Origin: Teichococcus oryzae
GTDB lineage: Bacteria > Pseudomonadota > Alphaproteobacteria > Acetobacterales > Acetobacteraceae
Assembly (NCBI RefSeq): GCF_008386565.1
Contig: NZ_VUKA01000004.1
Coordinates: 221,651-285,650, forward strand
DNA: 64,000 nt
Reading direction: 5' to 3'
Shown: piece by piece, positions 10,780 to 20,420 of the stretch
Layout: every line of letters begins with the position of its first letter
How positions within the stretch are numbered: the first letter of the stretch is position 1
Notes under the pieces: model-generated
What the model saw: the letters and a program-made list of their open reading frames with translations, nothing else
What the model was told of the DNA's origin: nothing
Database searches by the model: none
Program-made: the position numbers and the translations under genes

Positions 10780-12084
10780 ATGCGGATCGCCATGATCGGG
10801 GCGGGCTATGTTGGCCTTGTCTCGGGTGCGTGCTTTGCCGAGTTCGGCGTCGATGTGTGCATCGTCGACACCGACGCGGACAAGGTCGAGGCGCTGCGCC
10901 AGGGCCGCATCCCGATCTATGAGCCGGGCCTCGACCGGCTGGTGGCGGACAACGCCGCCGATGGCCGGCTGAGCTTCACCACCGACCTGCGGGAAGCGCT
11001 GCACGGCGCCGAGGCGGTGTTCCTGGCCGTCGGCACGCCGACCCGCCGCGGCGACGGCCATGCCGACCTCACCTATGTCTTCGCCGCCGCAGAGCAGGTG
11101 GCCAGGGCGGCCGAGGGCCCTCTGGTGCTGGTCACCAAATCCACCGTGCCGGTGGGCACGGGGCGGCGGGTCAGGGAGATCGTCCAGGCCGCCCGGCCGG
11201 ACCTTGAGATCGACGTCGCCTCCAACCCGGAATTCCTGCGCGAGGGCAACGCCATCGGCGACTTCATGCGGCCCGACCGCGTGGTGATCGGCGTCGAGAG
11301 CGAGCGCGCGGCCAAGGTGCTGAAGCGGCTCTACCGCCCGCTCTACCTGATCGAGACGCCGGTAGTGCAAACCTCGATCGAAACGGCCGAGCTGATCAAA
11401 TACGCCGCCAACGCCTTCCTGGCGGTGAAGATCACCTTCATCAACCAGATGGCCGATATCTGCGAGAAGGCCGGCGCCAACGTGCATGACGTGGCGCGCG
11501 GCATGGGCCTCGACGGGCGTATCGGCCGCAAGTTCCTCCATGCCGGGCCGGGCTATGGCGGCTCCTGCTTCCCCAAGGACACGCTGGCGCTCGCCCGCAC
11601 CGCGCAGGAGCTGGGCGCGCCGGCCACCATTGTCGAGCAGACCATCGCCGCCAACGAGGCCCGCAAGGCGCAGATGGCCGAGCGCGTGATCGCCGCCTGC
11701 GGCGGCAGCGTGCAGGGCAAGCGCATCGCGGTGCTGGGCGTCACCTTCAAGCCGGAAACCGACGACATGCGCGACGCGCCGTCGCTGGTGATCCTGCCGG
11801 CGCTGGTGGCGGCCGGCGCCTCCGTCACCGCCTATGACCCGCAGCCGGCGCATGCGCGGCAGGCCCTTCCAGCCGCCGTGGAATTCGCCTCCTCGGCGAT
11901 GGACGCGGCGCGGGGCGCCGATGCGCTGGTGGTGCTGACGGAATGGAACGAGTTCCGCGCCATCGCACCCCGCAAGCTCAAGGCCGCCCTGGCCGGCCGC
12001 GTCATCTGCGACCTGCGCAATGTCTGGGACCCCGTCGCCATGCGCGAGGCCGGGCTTGATTATTCCTCCATCGGCCGTCCGTAA
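10780..12084 (+). CDS. ugd: UDP-glucose 6-dehydrogenase
   Basis: 434 residues. Two-step NAD-dependent oxidation of UDP-glucose to UDP-glucuronate. The Rossmann loop GAGYVGLV is at residues 7-14; SNPEFLREG places the catalytic Glu154 region; the nucleophile is Cys263 in [28 protein letters not shown] at about 207-223 is the central helix. All key residues are present. It follows galU by nine bases and precedes the hexose-phosphate mutase by 14, so one transcript is expected. Confidence 0.96.
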   Translation: MRIAMIGAGYVGLVSGACFAEFGVDVCIVDTDADKVEALRQGRIPIYEPGLDRLVADNAADGRLSFTTDLREALHGAEAVFLAVGTPTRRGDGHADLTYVFAAAEQVARAAEGPLVLVTKSTVPVGTGRRVREIVQAARPDLEIDVASNPEFLREGNAIGDFMRPDRVVIGVESERAAKVLKRLYRPLYLIETPVVQTSIETAELIKYAANAFLAVKITFINQMADICEKAGANVHDVARGMGLDGRIGRKFLHAGPGYGGSCFPKDTLALARTAQELGAPATIVEQTIAANEARKAQMAERVIAACGGSVQGKRIAVLGVTFKPETDDMRDAPSLVILPALVAAGASVTAYDPQPAHARQALPAAVEFASSAMDAARGADALVVLTEWNEFRAIAPRKLKAALAGRVICDLRNVWDPVAMREAGLDYSSIGRP

Positions 12085-12098
12085 AAGGGAAGCCTCCG

Positions 12099-13511
12099 AT
12101 GACTGCCTTCACTCACCAGTTCCATCCCACGTCGCTGCGCGAATACGACATCCGCGGCATCATCGGCCAAACCCTGTCGGGCAAGGACGCCTTCGCCATC
12201 GGCCGCTGCTTCGGCAGCATCGTCGCGCGCGAGGGCGGCAAGAAGGTCGCCGTCGGCTATGACGGCCGCCTCTCCTCCCCCGAGCTGGAGGAGCAGCTTG
12301 TCGCCGGCCTCGTCGCCTGCGGGCTGGAGGTGGCGCGCATCGGCTGCGGCCCGACGCCGATGCTCTATTTCGCCTCCTACGAGCTGAAGGCCGATGGCGC
12401 CGTCATGGTCACCGGCAGCCACAACCCGCCGAACTACAACGGCTTCAAGATGATGCTGGGCAAGAAGCCGTTCTTCGGCGCGCAGATCCAGCAGATCGGC
12501 CAGATGGCCGCCGCCGGCGACGTGGTGCCGGAGGCTTCCGGCTCCTCCACCCAGATCGACGTGTCGGATGCCTATGTCGCCCGCCTGCTGAAGGATTACG
12601 ATGGCGGCGACCGCGCGCTGAAGGTGGTGTGGGACCCGGGCAACGGCTCCGGCGCCGAGATCACCAAGCGCCTGGCCGCCAAGCTGCCGGGCGAGCACAT
12701 CGTCATCAATGGCGAGATCGACGGCAACTTCCCCAACCACCATCCCGACCCCACGGTTCTGAAGAACCTGGAGCAGATCATCGCCAGGGTGCGCGAGACG
12801 AAGGCCGATCTCGGCATCGCCTTCGATGGCGACGCCGACCGCATCGGCGCGGTGGATGGCGAGGGCAACATGCTGTTCGGCGACCAGCTCCTGGTGGTGC
12901 TGGCGCGGGACGTGCTGAAGCAGCATCCGGGCGGCACCATCATCGCCGACGTCAAGGCATCCCAGGTGCTGTTCGACGAGGTGGCGAAGGCCGGCGGCAC
13001 GCCGCTGATGTGGAAGACCGGCCACTCGCTGATCAAGGCCAAGATGGCCGAAACCAAGGCGCCGCTGGCCGGCGAGATGTCGGGCCACATCTTCTTCGCC
13101 GACAAGTGGTACGGCTTCGACGACGCGCCCTATTCCGCCGTGCGCCTGCTCGGCATCGTGGCGCGCGCGGGCGAGAGCCTGGCGCAGATGCGGGACGCGC
13201 TGCCCAAGGTCATCAACACCCCCGAGCTGCGCTTCAACTGCCCGGATGAGCGCAAGTTCGGCGTGATCCAGGAGGTGAAGGGCCGCCTCGCCACCTCCGG
13301 CGCCAATGTGCAGGACGTGGATGGCGTGCGCGTGCTGACCGAGGATGGCTGGTGGCTGCTGCGCGCCTCCAACACCCAGGCGGTGCTGGTGGCCCGCGCC
13401 GAGGCCAAGACGGAGGAAGGGCTGGAGCGCCTGAAGGCCCTGCTGGCCGAGCAGCTCGAAGCGTCCGGCCTCGCCGCGCCGGACTTTTCCGGGGAAAACG
13501 CCGGGCACTGA
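12099..13511 (+). CDS. Phosphomannomutase/phosphoglucomutase
   Basis: 470 residues, alpha-D-phosphohexomutase family; interconverts hexose-1- and hexose-6-phosphates. The phosphoserine is Ser107 in [12 protein letters not shown]; the magnesium site is DGDADR at 243-248; the sugar-specificity loop GEMSGHIFF lies near 325; the C-terminal phosphate-binding loop RASNTQ is near 425. The length and motifs fit the dual-specificity PMM/PGM enzymes (AlgC/PgmG type) rather than long PGMs. As third gene after galU and ugd it would feed glucose-1-phosphate to GalU and mannose-1-phosphate to GDP-mannose. Confidence 0.93.
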   Translation: MTAFTHQFHPTSLREYDIRGIIGQTLSGKDAFAIGRCFGSIVAREGGKKVAVGYDGRLSSPELEEQLVAGLVACGLEVARIGCGPTPMLYFASYELKADGAVMVTGSHNPPNYNGFKMMLGKKPFFGAQIQQIGQMAAAGDVVPEASGSSTQIDVSDAYVARLLKDYDGGDRALKVVWDPGNGSGAEITKRLAAKLPGEHIVINGEIDGNFPNHHPDPTVLKNLEQIIARVRETKADLGIAFDGDADRIGAVDGEGNMLFGDQLLVVLARDVLKQHPGGTIIADVKASQVLFDEVAKAGGTPLMWKTGHSLIKAKMAETKAPLAGEMSGHIFFADKWYGFDDAPYSAVRLLGIVARAGESLAQMRDALPKVINTPELRFNCPDERKFGVIQEVKGRLATSGANVQDVDGVRVLTEDGWWLLRASNTQAVLVARAEAKTEEGLERLKALLAEQLEASGLAAPDFSGENAGH

Positions 13512-13570
13512 TCCCAGCCTTATCGATTGCGGTGGCTGGCCCTGGCCAGCCCGCCGCGCCGCTGTGTAGC

Positions 13571-13603
13571 CTTCCCCCTGGGAAAATATGTTCCAGGGGG
13601 AAG
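13571..13603 (+). promoter_or_regulatory. Hairpin covering the ribosome binding site of the GFA gene
   Basis: CTTCCCCCTGG (13571-13581) is exactly complementary to CCAGGGGGAAG (13593-13603), with an A/T-rich 11-nt loop. The right arm contains the only plausible Shine-Dalgarno (GGGGGAAG) for the ATG at 13611. No T-run follows, so it does not look like a normal terminator for the pgm gene. It may control translation of the downstream gene; this is inference. Confidence 0.55.
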
Positions 13604-13610
13604 ACTCTGA

Positions 13611-14057
13611 ATGACCGAACAGGCTTCCGGGCGCTGCTTCTGCGGCGCCATGCGCTTCCGCTTCGACCATGCGCCGCTGGCCGTGCGCAGCTGCTGGTGC
13701 CGGGATTGCCAGTACCTTGCCTGCGGCAATGCCTCGGTGAACGCCTTTTTCCGCCGCGCCGGGCTGTCCATGGAAGGCGCGCCGGCCGTTTATGTCAGCC
13801 ACGCCGCCAGCGGCAACACCATGCGGCGCAGCTTCTGCCCCCATTGCGGCACCCATCTGTTCAGCGAGGCGGAAGCCCGCCCAGAAACCGTGGTGGTGCG
13901 CGTCGGCACCCTCGATGACCGGGAGGTGGGGCGGCCCGCCAGCATCATCTGGACCGGCTCCGCCCCAGGCTGGGCGGAACTGGACCCGGCCGTTCCGCAT
14001 TGCGAGGGCCAGCCCGCGATCCCGCCGGTGCCGCCGTCCCCCTCGGCCGCCGGGTGA
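13611..14057 (+). CDS. GFA/CENP-V family zinc protein
   Basis: 148 residues of the GFA fold (Mss4-like). Zinc ligands are visible: Cys9 and Cys11 in RCFCGAM, Cys28/30/33 in SCWCRDCQ, and Cys76/Cys79 in FCPHCGTH. The family was named after glutathione-dependent formaldehyde-activating enzyme, but most members have no proven reaction. Cytoplasmic. The start is preceded by a hairpin that contains its ribosome binding site. It converges on the EamA exporter. A second GFA gene lies at 58729-59220. Confidence 0.88.
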   Translation: MTEQASGRCFCGAMRFRFDHAPLAVRSCWCRDCQYLACGNASVNAFFRRAGLSMEGAPAVYVSHAASGNTMRRSFCPHCGTHLFSEAEARPETVVVRVGTLDDREVGRPASIIWTGSAPGWAELDPAVPHCEGQPAIPPVPPSPSAAG

Positions 14058-14085
14058 GAGCCATGCCGCCGCGGAGACCGCCCGC

Positions 14086-14985
14086 TTATTGCGGGTGGAT
14101 CAGCGGTGTGCGCCGCCAGCCTTTTGGCTCGCGCTTCTTTTCCCGCAGGAAGGTGATGGCGCCGGCACCGATGATGATGGCGACGCCCAGGATCATCGGC
14201 GCGTCCAGCCGGTCATGGAACACCCAGTGGCCGAAGCCGATCGCCCAGATCATCTGGCTGTATTGCGGCGGCGCCACCAGGCTGGCCGGCGCCAGGGCGG
14301 AAGCCAGCATCAGCAGCGCGTTCCCCGCCGCCGCCAGCATCCCATAGCCCAGCAGGAACACCCATTGCTCCAGGCTGGGCCAGAGGAAGCCGGGCAGCAT
14401 CATGATGAAGCCGCCCAGCAGCGGGCCGACCAGACCCGCGCCGTAAAGGGAAACGCGCTTCTCCCTCGCGCCCAGCGCCCGCAGCATCACGATGGTGACG
14501 GCCGAGGCCAGCGCCCCCATCAGCGCGCCGGCATGGCCCGGATTGAGCTCGCGGAAGCCGGGCCGCAGCACCACCAGCACGCCGATGAAGCCCATCGCCA
14601 CCGCGCCCCAGCGGCGCCAGCCGACATGCTCCTTCAGGAGCACCACCGACAGGATGGTGACAAAGGCCGGCAACAGGAACAGCAGCGCGAAGGCCTCGGC
14701 CATGGGCAGCCAGGTGAAGGCCATGACGCTGCCCAGGCTGCCGGCCAGCGCTGCCACCGCCCGCATGATCCAGAGCCGCCAGTCGGAGGCGGAGAACACG
14801 TCCCGGTACCGCTCCCCCGGTCGCCGCACCAGGGGCAGGATGGTGAAGCCCATCAGCGCGCCCCAGAAGATGATCTCATAGGCGTTCAACCCGCCCTTCA
14901 GCAGCTTCACCGAGGCGTCGCTGATGGCAAAGACGGCATAGGCGAGAAAGGCGAGCAGCACGCCCTTCAGCACGGTTCGGTCCAT
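14086..14985 (-). CDS. DMT-family (EamA) exporter
   Basis: 299 residues with about ten hydrophobic segments in two halves, the duplicated EamA pattern. The first half begins LLAFLAYAVFAISDASVKLL and has RRPGERYRDVF; the second begins GHAGALMGALASAVTIVML. Substrates of this family are metabolites or amino acids, not predictable from sequence. The C-terminal tail is basic (FLREKKREPKGWRR), fitting a cytoplasmic end. Convergent with the GFA gene, divergent from the PLP enzyme at 15157. Confidence 0.88.
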   Translation of the reverse strand: MDRTVLKGVLLAFLAYAVFAISDASVKLLKGGLNAYEIIFWGALMGFTILPLVRRPGERYRDVFSASDWRLWIMRAVAALAGSLGSVMAFTWLPMAEAFALLFLLPAFVTILSVVLLKEHVGWRRWGAVAMGFIGVLVVLRPGFRELNPGHAGALMGALASAVTIVMLRALGAREKRVSLYGAGLVGPLLGGFIMMLPGFLWPSLEQWVFLLGYGMLAAAGNALLMLASALAPASLVAPPQYSQMIWAIGFGHWVFHDRLDAPMILGVAIIIGAGAITFLREKKREPKGWRRTPLIHPQ

Positions 14986-15156
14986 TGTGGTGTCCAGAAA
15001 GGCGGCGCCGATTCGCCCGGCGCGCCGGGAGGTGATCTAAAGCGCGTCCGGCGCCGCGGGTTGAAGTGACATTTCGCCTCGCGCCGGCGCTCCCGGCCTT
15101 TTGCGGCGCCCGCGCCACGCCTAGGCTCCGCTTTTCACCGCCGGAGTGCCCATCCC

Positions 15157-16263
15157 ATGCTGCAACCGCCCCCCGCCCAGCCCGGAATGCCCGAGGATGA
15201 GGTGGACACCCCCGCCCTGATCCTCGACCTCGATGCGTTCGAAGCCAATCTGGACGCCATGGCCGGCTATCTGGCGCCCACCGGCGCGAAGCTGCGGGCC
15301 CATGCCAAGACGCACAAATCCCCGGTGGTGGCCCTGCAGCAGATCCGCCGCGGCGCCGTGGGCCAATGCGTGCAGAAGGTGGCGGAAGCCGAATGCCTGG
15401 CCTGGGGCGGCGTGCCGGACATCCTGGTCTCGAACGAGGTGGTGTCGCCGCGCAAGCTGGCCCGGCTGGCGGCGCTGTCGCGCATCAGCAACGTCGCCCT
15501 GTGCGCCGATGATGCCGACGCCGTGGCACTGGCCGAGCAGGCCGCCGAGGCCGCCGGCATCCGCCTGTCCGTGCTGGTGGAGATCGATGTCGGCGCCGGC
15601 CGCTGCGGCGTGACGCCGGGGCCGGAAGCGGTGGTGCTGGCGCGGCGCATCGCCGGCAGCCCGCATCTGCGCTTCGGCGGGCTGCAGGCCTATCACGGCA
15701 GCGCCCAGCACATCCGCAGCCCGGAGGGGCGCGCCAAGGCCATCGGCGCGGCCATCGACCAGACCCGCCGCACGGTGGAGCAACTGCGCCAGCAGGGGCT
15801 GGAATGCGGCATCGTCGGCGGCGCCGGCACCGGCACCTTTCCGCTGGAAGCGGCGAGCGGCGTGTTCAACGAGGTGCAGGCCGGCTCCTACGCCTTCATG
15901 GATGCCGATTACGCGGCCAATGAGGCGGCGCCGCCCTTCCGCCACGCGCTGTTCGTGCTGGCCCAGGTGATGAGCGTGCCGAAGCAGGGACTCGCCGTGG
16001 TGGATGCCGGGCACAAGGCGCTGCCCACCGATTCCGGCTTCGCCAAGCCGTGGCAGCGCCCGGGCCTCACCTATGCCGGCGCCTCGGACGAGCATGGCAA
16101 CCTGCGGGTCGAAGGCGGCGCGGCGCCGAAGCTGGGGGAGAAGCTGCGCCTCGTTCCCGGCCATTGCGATCCCACCATCGACCGCTTCGACTGGTTCGTG
16201 GGCGTGCGCGGCGGCCGGGTGGAATGCCTGTGGCCGATCGCGGCGCGCGGGGCGATGCATTAA
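15157..16263 (+). CDS. D-threonine-aldolase-like PLP enzyme (DSD1 family)
   Basis: 368 residues, fold III alanine-racemase-like barrel. The PLP lysine is in RAHAKTHKSP (Lys51); VEIDVGAGRCGV is the typical barrel motif; PGHCDPTID near residue 338 is the His-Cys metal site shared by D-threonine aldolase, eukaryotic-type D-serine dehydratase and 3-hydroxy-D-aspartate aldolase. It therefore probably cleaves a beta-hydroxy-D-amino acid in a PLP- and metal-dependent way. Divergently arranged with the EamA exporter, which might export a related compound; that link is only positional. Confidence 0.88.
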   Translation: MLQPPPAQPGMPEDEVDTPALILDLDAFEANLDAMAGYLAPTGAKLRAHAKTHKSPVVALQQIRRGAVGQCVQKVAEAECLAWGGVPDILVSNEVVSPRKLARLAALSRISNVALCADDADAVALAEQAAEAAGIRLSVLVEIDVGAGRCGVTPGPEAVVLARRIAGSPHLRFGGLQAYHGSAQHIRSPEGRAKAIGAAIDQTRRTVEQLRQQGLECGIVGGAGTGTFPLEAASGVFNEVQAGSYAFMDADYAANEAAPPFRHALFVLAQVMSVPKQGLAVVDAGHKALPTDSGFAKPWQRPGLTYAGASDEHGNLRVEGGAAPKLGEKLRLVPGHCDPTIDRFDWFVGVRGGRVECLWPIAARGAMH

Positions 16264-16308
16264 GGCAGTCCTTTCTCCGCCGTCCCGTCACGGCGGAACT
16301 GCCCCTGA

Positions 16309-17115
16309 TCATCGCATGGGCGGCGGACTGGCCAGGCTGGCGGGACGCGGTGCCACCAGCACCGCGCGGCCCGCCAGCACCAGGTAGAATCCCGCCATGC
16401 CCAGCGGCACCTTCAGGTACAGGCCGCTCACCAGTTGCGCGAGAAGATCGTGCAGCACCAGAAGGCCAAGCATCGCGAAGCCGGCGGTCAGCAGGCCGCT
16501 CCGCAATGGGCGGGTGCCGTCCCAGGCCCATAGCCCCACCGGCAGCACCGCGCGGCGCAGCAACAGCCAGCCCATGCCCAGCAGGATCAGCAGGCCCAGC
16601 ACCACCACCACGGCCAGAAGAACTTCCAGCGCGGCCGCATCGGCCCAGCGCGGCATCAGGCGCCGCGACAACCGTTCCAGGTGATGCCAGAAGGCGGCCG
16701 GCAATTGGAGGCACCAGACAGAGGCCGCCAACAGGAGCAACGCCCGCCTGCTGGACGGGGTGCGCAGATCCCGCCATGAGCGGCCGCTGAGCCAGGCGAG
16801 GCCCAGAAGGCCGCACACGGAGAACAGCAGCAGGGCGCGCCCGCCATCGAGCAAGGGCCATCGCCAGCCTTGCAGCGCATGCCAGCGCCGGAACCATTCG
16901 GCCTTGAATTCCGCATGGGCGCGGCGGCCGGCCTCCCCCGACCCGGGGGATGGCGGCTCCTCAGCCAGCATCCATTCCGCAGCGGCGGGATCGGTGAAGG
17001 CCGGCATCGAGCGTGACCACAGCATCATGCCGGCGCCCGCAAGCCCCAGCAGGATCAGCAGGATCAGCAGGGCGGCCAGCGCCCGCCGGTCCCGCCCCGG
17101 GAAAACGCCCCGCAT
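16309..17115 (-). CDS. Polytopic membrane protein of unknown function
   Basis: About 268 residues with five or six hydrophobic segments (near 12-32, 95-112, 125-145, 165-190, 210-230, 235-255 from the ATG used here). A soluble loop (about 35-90) contains two tryptophan-rich stretches, AEWFRRWHALQGWRW. I start at the ATG at 17115, which has GGAG at 7-nt spacing; an in-frame ATG at 17142 has poorer signals. No recognised domain. Lies downstream of metW on the same strand. Confidence 0.65.
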   Translation of the reverse strand: MRGVFPGRDRRALAALLILLILLGLAGAGMMLWSRSMPAFTDPAAAEWMLAEEPPSPGSGEAGRRAHAEFKAEWFRRWHALQGWRWPLLDGGRALLLFSVCGLLGLAWLSGRSWRDLRTPSSRRALLLLAASVWCLQLPAAFWHHLERLSRRLMPRWADAAALEVLLAVVVVLGLLILLGMGWLLLRRAVLPVGLWAWDGTRPLRSGLLTAGFAMLGLLVLHDLLAQLVSGLYLKVPLGMAGFYLVLAGRAVLVAPRPASLASPPPMR

Positions 17116-17202
17116 CCCTTCACTCCGCGACAACGGCATCATCCTGGAGCGCGGATCGCGGCGGCGGAAGCGGCTGCCCGGTCAAATCGGCGCGGCGGCC
17201 GC

Positions 17203-17805
17203 CTACCCCTTGCGGGAGAGCAGGAACAGCGCCTGCTCGCCGAACAGGTTGGCCAGCCGCACCGAGCGCTTCCAGGGCGCGCGCAGCCCGTGCTCATCCA
17301 CCGCCAGCCATTCCTGCACCGCGTAGCCATCCTGCTCGCACAAATCGAGGAAGTCGAGAATGGTGCAGGGATGGATGTTGGGGGTCTCGTGCCAGGGCCG
17401 GCCCCAGGTCTGGGTCATGGGCATGCGGCCGGTCAGCAGCAGTTTCATGCGCACTTCCCAATGGCCGAAATTGGGAAAGGACACCACGGCGCGGCGGCCG
17501 ATGCGCAGCATCTGCCGCAGCACCTCGCGCGGCTTCTCAACGGCATGGATGGTGCGGGACAGCACCACGTAGTCGAAGGCGTCATCGGGATAGAAGGCGA
17601 GGTCGTTGTCGGCATCGCCATGGATCACGGCGAGGCCCTGCGCCACGGCGGCGGTGGCCTGCGCCATGTCGATCTCGATGCCGCGGGCATCGGCGTCCTT
17701 CTCGCGCTCCAGATGCTCCAGCAGCGCGCCATCGCCGCAGCCGATATCGAGCACGCGGGCGCCCGGCTTGATCATCTCGGCGATCAGCCGCAGGTCGAGC
17801 CGCAT
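17203..17805 (-). CDS. metW: MetW-like methyltransferase-fold protein
   Basis: About 200 residues, SAM-binding fold: VLDIGCGDGALLEHL is the glycine-rich motif and GIEIDMAQ the acidic loop. The rest matches MetW (GDADNDLAFYPDDAFDYVVLS, NFGHWEVRMKLLLTGRMP, and the C-terminal SRKG). MetW works with homoserine O-acyltransferase MetX in methionine synthesis in many proteobacteria. Here metX is not adjacent; the gene instead follows the F0 operon. The start is uncertain: ATG at 17805 is used, but a TTG at 17847 with AGGA upstream would add 14 residues (starting PDTPAPVRYVAKN). Confidence 0.9.
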   Translation of the reverse strand: MRLDLRLIAEMIKPGARVLDIGCGDGALLEHLEREKDADARGIEIDMAQATAAVAQGLAVIHGDADNDLAFYPDDAFDYVVLSRTIHAVEKPREVLRQMLRIGRRAVVSFPNFGHWEVRMKLLLTGRMPMTQTWGRPWHETPNIHPCTILDFLDLCEQDGYAVQEWLAVDEHGLRAPWKRSVRLANLFGEQALFLLSRKG

Positions 17806-17971
17806 GTTCTTGGCGACGTAGCGGACCGGGGCCGGTGTATCGGGCAAGGCGGGTGATCCTGGCCGGTTGCGGAGGCCGTTCGATAGACCCGGTGGACCCG
17901 CATGGCAAACGCCGCAAATGCAAATGGGGGCCGTATGGCCCCCATGCATGGTCTCGGACGCTGCGCCGGGA

Positions 17972-18478
17972 TCAGGCGGCGCGCAGAACCTTGGGCAGGT
18001 CGGCCACGGCGGCGTCGATCAGCCGGGCATCGGCGGCGGCGTCCAGGTTCTGGGCGATCACCTCGCGCGCGGCGGCGGTGGCGATGCTGGCCGCGGCCTG
18101 GCGCACCTCGGTCAGGGCGGAAGCCTCGGCCGCATGGATGCGGTCCATCGCCATGCGCTCGCGGCGCTTGGCGGCGGCCTCCGCCTCGGCGGCGGTGGCG
18201 GCCGCGAGGCGCTCGGCCTCCAGCTTGGCGCGGGCGATCAGCGTCTCGGCCTCGGCCAGCGCGGCCTTGCGGTCGGCATCGGCCTGGCGGCGCATCGCCT
18301 CGGCCTCGGCGCGCAGGCGCGCGGCCTCATCCAGCTCGGCGCGGATCTTGGCGGCGCGGGCGTCCAGCGCTTCCGTGCCCTTGTTCCACATGGTGCGGCC
18401 CAGCAGCACCACGAAGATGACAAAGGAGACCGCGACCCAGAAGGTCGGGTTGAGCCAGAAATGCTCGTAATGGTGCAT
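17972..18478 (-). CDS. atpF: ATP synthase F0 subunit b
   Basis: 168 residues: an N-terminal membrane helix (about 8-28, FWVAVSFVIFVVLLG) and a long alanine/glutamate/arginine-rich helix that forms the peripheral stalk (AEAEAMRRQADADRKAALAE). C-terminal LIDAAVADLPKVLRAA. Holds F1 still against the rotating c ring. It follows the b' gene by 12 bases at the end of atpI-atpB-atpE-atpF'-atpF. The presence of both b and b' is typical of alphaproteobacteria and phototrophs. Confidence 0.93.
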   Translation of the reverse strand: MHHYEHFWLNPTFWVAVSFVIFVVLLGRTMWNKGTEALDARAAKIRAELDEAARLRAEAEAMRRQADADRKAALAEAETLIARAKLEAERLAAATAAEAEAAAKRRERMAMDRIHAAEASALTEVRQAAASIATAAAREVIAQNLDAAADARLIDAAVADLPKVLRAA

Positions 18479-18490
18479 CGTGGCGCTTCC

Positions 18491-19126
18491 TTATGCCCGG
18501 CCCTGGACGGCCAGCTCACGCTGCACGGCGGCGGCGACGGCGGGCTCGTTCTTCAGCCCGGTCAGGCGCGTCACCAGCGCGTTGGCGGTGTCGGTGGCCA
18601 CCTCGCGCAGCGCGCCCATGGCGGCGTCGCGGGCGGTGTTGATGCGGCTCTCGGCCGCCTCGATCTGCTGGTTCAGCCGGGCGTTCAGCGCGGCGGCCTG
18701 CTCGGCGGCCTCGGCCTGGGCCGACTGGGTCGCGGCGGTGATGGCGGCGTGGCTTTCCTGCCGGGCGCGGGCGGTGGCCTCCTGGTGCGCGGCCATCGCC
18801 GCATCGGCCTCGGCCTTTGCGGCACGGGCGGCTTCCAGGTCACCGTCGATGCGGTTGCGGCGCTCCTCCAGCACGGAGGCGACGCGCGGCAGCGCGATCT
18901 GCGACAGGATGTAATAGAAGACGCCGAAGATGATCAGCAGCCAGACCACCTGCGCCAGCATCAGCGGGTTGCCGAAGTCGAGCTGTGGCATGCCGCCGCC
19001 GGAAGCCTCGGCGCTCGCGACCGACTGCGCCTCGACCCCGTCGAGCACCGTGGTTGCCGCCTGGGCGCTGGCCGTGAACAGCCAGGCTGTCGCGCCGGCG
19101 AGAGTGAACCGCTTCATCATCTGCAT
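18491..19126 (-). CDS. ATP synthase F0 subunit b'
   Basis: 211 residues, longer than the b subunit. Its N-terminus looks like a cleavable signal (KRFTLAGATAWLFTASAQAATT) followed by the true membrane helix (LAQVVWLLIIFGVFYYILS, about 55-75) and a long charged helix. LPRVASVLEERRNRIDGDL is the conserved b/b' start of the stalk. ATGs at codons 1, 3 and 4 are all possible; AGGG sits best for the third or fourth. Pairs with atpF as the peripheral-stalk heterodimer. Confidence 0.9.
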   Translation of the reverse strand: MQMMKRFTLAGATAWLFTASAQAATTVLDGVEAQSVASAEASGGGMPQLDFGNPLMLAQVVWLLIIFGVFYYILSQIALPRVASVLEERRNRIDGDLEAARAAKAEADAAMAAHQEATARARQESHAAITAATQSAQAEAAEQAAALNARLNQQIEAAESRINTARDAAMGALREVATDTANALVTRLTGLKNEPAVAAAVQRELAVQGRA

Positions 19127-19188
19127 CCCTGCAATTCGCGCCCTGAAGTGAAGGGGCGCGGCGACATGCCGCCGCGCCCAGGCCGGTA

Positions 19189-19416
19189 TCAGGTGAACAG
19201 GATCAGGAAGGCGATCAGCAGCGCGAACAGCGCCACGGCTTCCGTCAGGGCGAAGCCCAGGATGCCGATCGGGAACACGGTGTCGCGCGAGGCCGGGTTG
19301 CGGGCGACGGACGCGATCAGCGTCGAGAAGATGTTGCCCAGCGCCAGACCGACGCCGAACAGGGCGAGGACGGCGATGCCGGCACCGATCGCCTTCGCAG
19401 CAAGCACGATTTCCAT
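19189..19416 (-). CDS. atpE: ATP synthase F0 subunit c
   Basis: 75 residues, two membrane helices joined by the polar loop ARNPASRD, which contacts the central stalk. The ion-binding carboxylate is Glu59 in [10 protein letters not shown]. The glycine-rich first helix ([18 protein letters not shown]) packs the ring. There is no sodium-type signature around the carboxylate, so proton coupling is expected. Central gene of the F0 operon. Confidence 0.96.
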   Translation of the reverse strand: MEIVLAAKAIGAGIAVLALFGVGLALGNIFSTLIASVARNPASRDTVFPIGILGFALTEAVALFALLIAFLILFT

Positions 19417-19501
19417 CAGAGGTATCCCTTCGCTGATCTGATGTTAGGTCCGCCGGACGCGGCCCTGAAAAGACGTGGTCCCTTTGTGAGGACTGACCCC
19501 G

Positions 19502-20257
19502 TCAGTGCAGGTGCACCGCGTCATGCAGGTAGATGCTGGTGAGGATGGCGAACACATAGGCCTGCAGGAAGGCCACCAGGAGCTCAAACCCGACCAGGAG
19601 CACGTTGACCGAAAGCGGCAGCACCGCGAGGAACGGGCCGACCACGCCGAGGCCGCCCAGCAGCACCACGAAGGTGGCGAACACCTTCAGCAGCACGTGG
19701 CCGGCGACCATGTTGGCGAACAAACGGACGGAAAGGCTGATCGGCCGCGAAAGGTAGGACACCACCTCGACCGGCACGATGATGGGCGCGAGCCAGAGCG
19801 GCGCGCCCTCGGGGAAGAAATAACCGAAGAACTTCTTGCCGTGCAGCGCCAGCGCCACGGCGGTGATCACCACGAACACCAGGAAGGCCAGCCCGAAGGT
19901 GACCGCGATGTGGCTGGTGTAGGTGAAGGCGAAGGGGAACAGCCCCAGCACGTTGCCGAACAGCACGAACATGAACAGGGCGAAAACGAAGGGGAAGTAG
20001 CGCTTCCCCTCATGGCCGATCTGCCCGACCACGAGGTTCTCGACGAATTCATAGAAGGTCTCGGCCACCGCCTGGAAGCGGCCCGGCACGATGGCGCGCG
20101 GCGCCATGCCCCACATCATGATCGCCGTGATGATCACCACGGCCAGCAGCATATGCGCGTTGGACTGGGTGAAGTTGACCGCCGCGCCGATCGGCCCGAG
20201 GGCGTGGGTCAGCTCGAACTGGCTCAGGGCGTCGATCGTCTTGCCTTCGGCGGCCAC
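19502..20257 (-). CDS. atpB: ATP synthase F0 subunit a
   Basis: 251 residues, five to six membrane helices. The essential arginine is in SLSVRLFANMVAGHVL, followed by the C-terminal helix LVAFLQAYVFAILTSIYLHDAVHLH. Forms the proton half-channels against the c ring. Starts at a GTG (20257) with GGGAG at 8-nt spacing. The N-terminal segment DALSQFELTHALGPIG is typical of alphaproteobacterial subunit a. Confidence 0.95.
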   Translation of the reverse strand: MAAEGKTIDALSQFELTHALGPIGAAVNFTQSNAHMLLAVVIITAIMMWGMAPRAIVPGRFQAVAETFYEFVENLVVGQIGHEGKRYFPFVFALFMFVLFGNVLGLFPFAFTYTSHIAVTFGLAFLVFVVITAVALALHGKKFFGYFFPEGAPLWLAPIIVPVEVVSYLSRPISLSVRLFANMVAGHVLLKVFATFVVLLGGLGVVGPFLAVLPLSVNVLLVGFELLVAFLQAYVFAILTSIYLHDAVHLH

Positions 20258-20420
20258 TGCGGCTCTCCCGTGTTCCCGGTCATCCCCCGGGCGCGGTTCG
20301 CGGCGATGGCCATGCCTGGCCGCCGCCGACCGTGCCCGGTCCTCTTGCTGGCGCGAAGCGGCGCGCGGCGCCGATCGCTCCGGGCCAATGGCCCGGCGGC
20401 GCCGATTGGCGCCCCAACCC

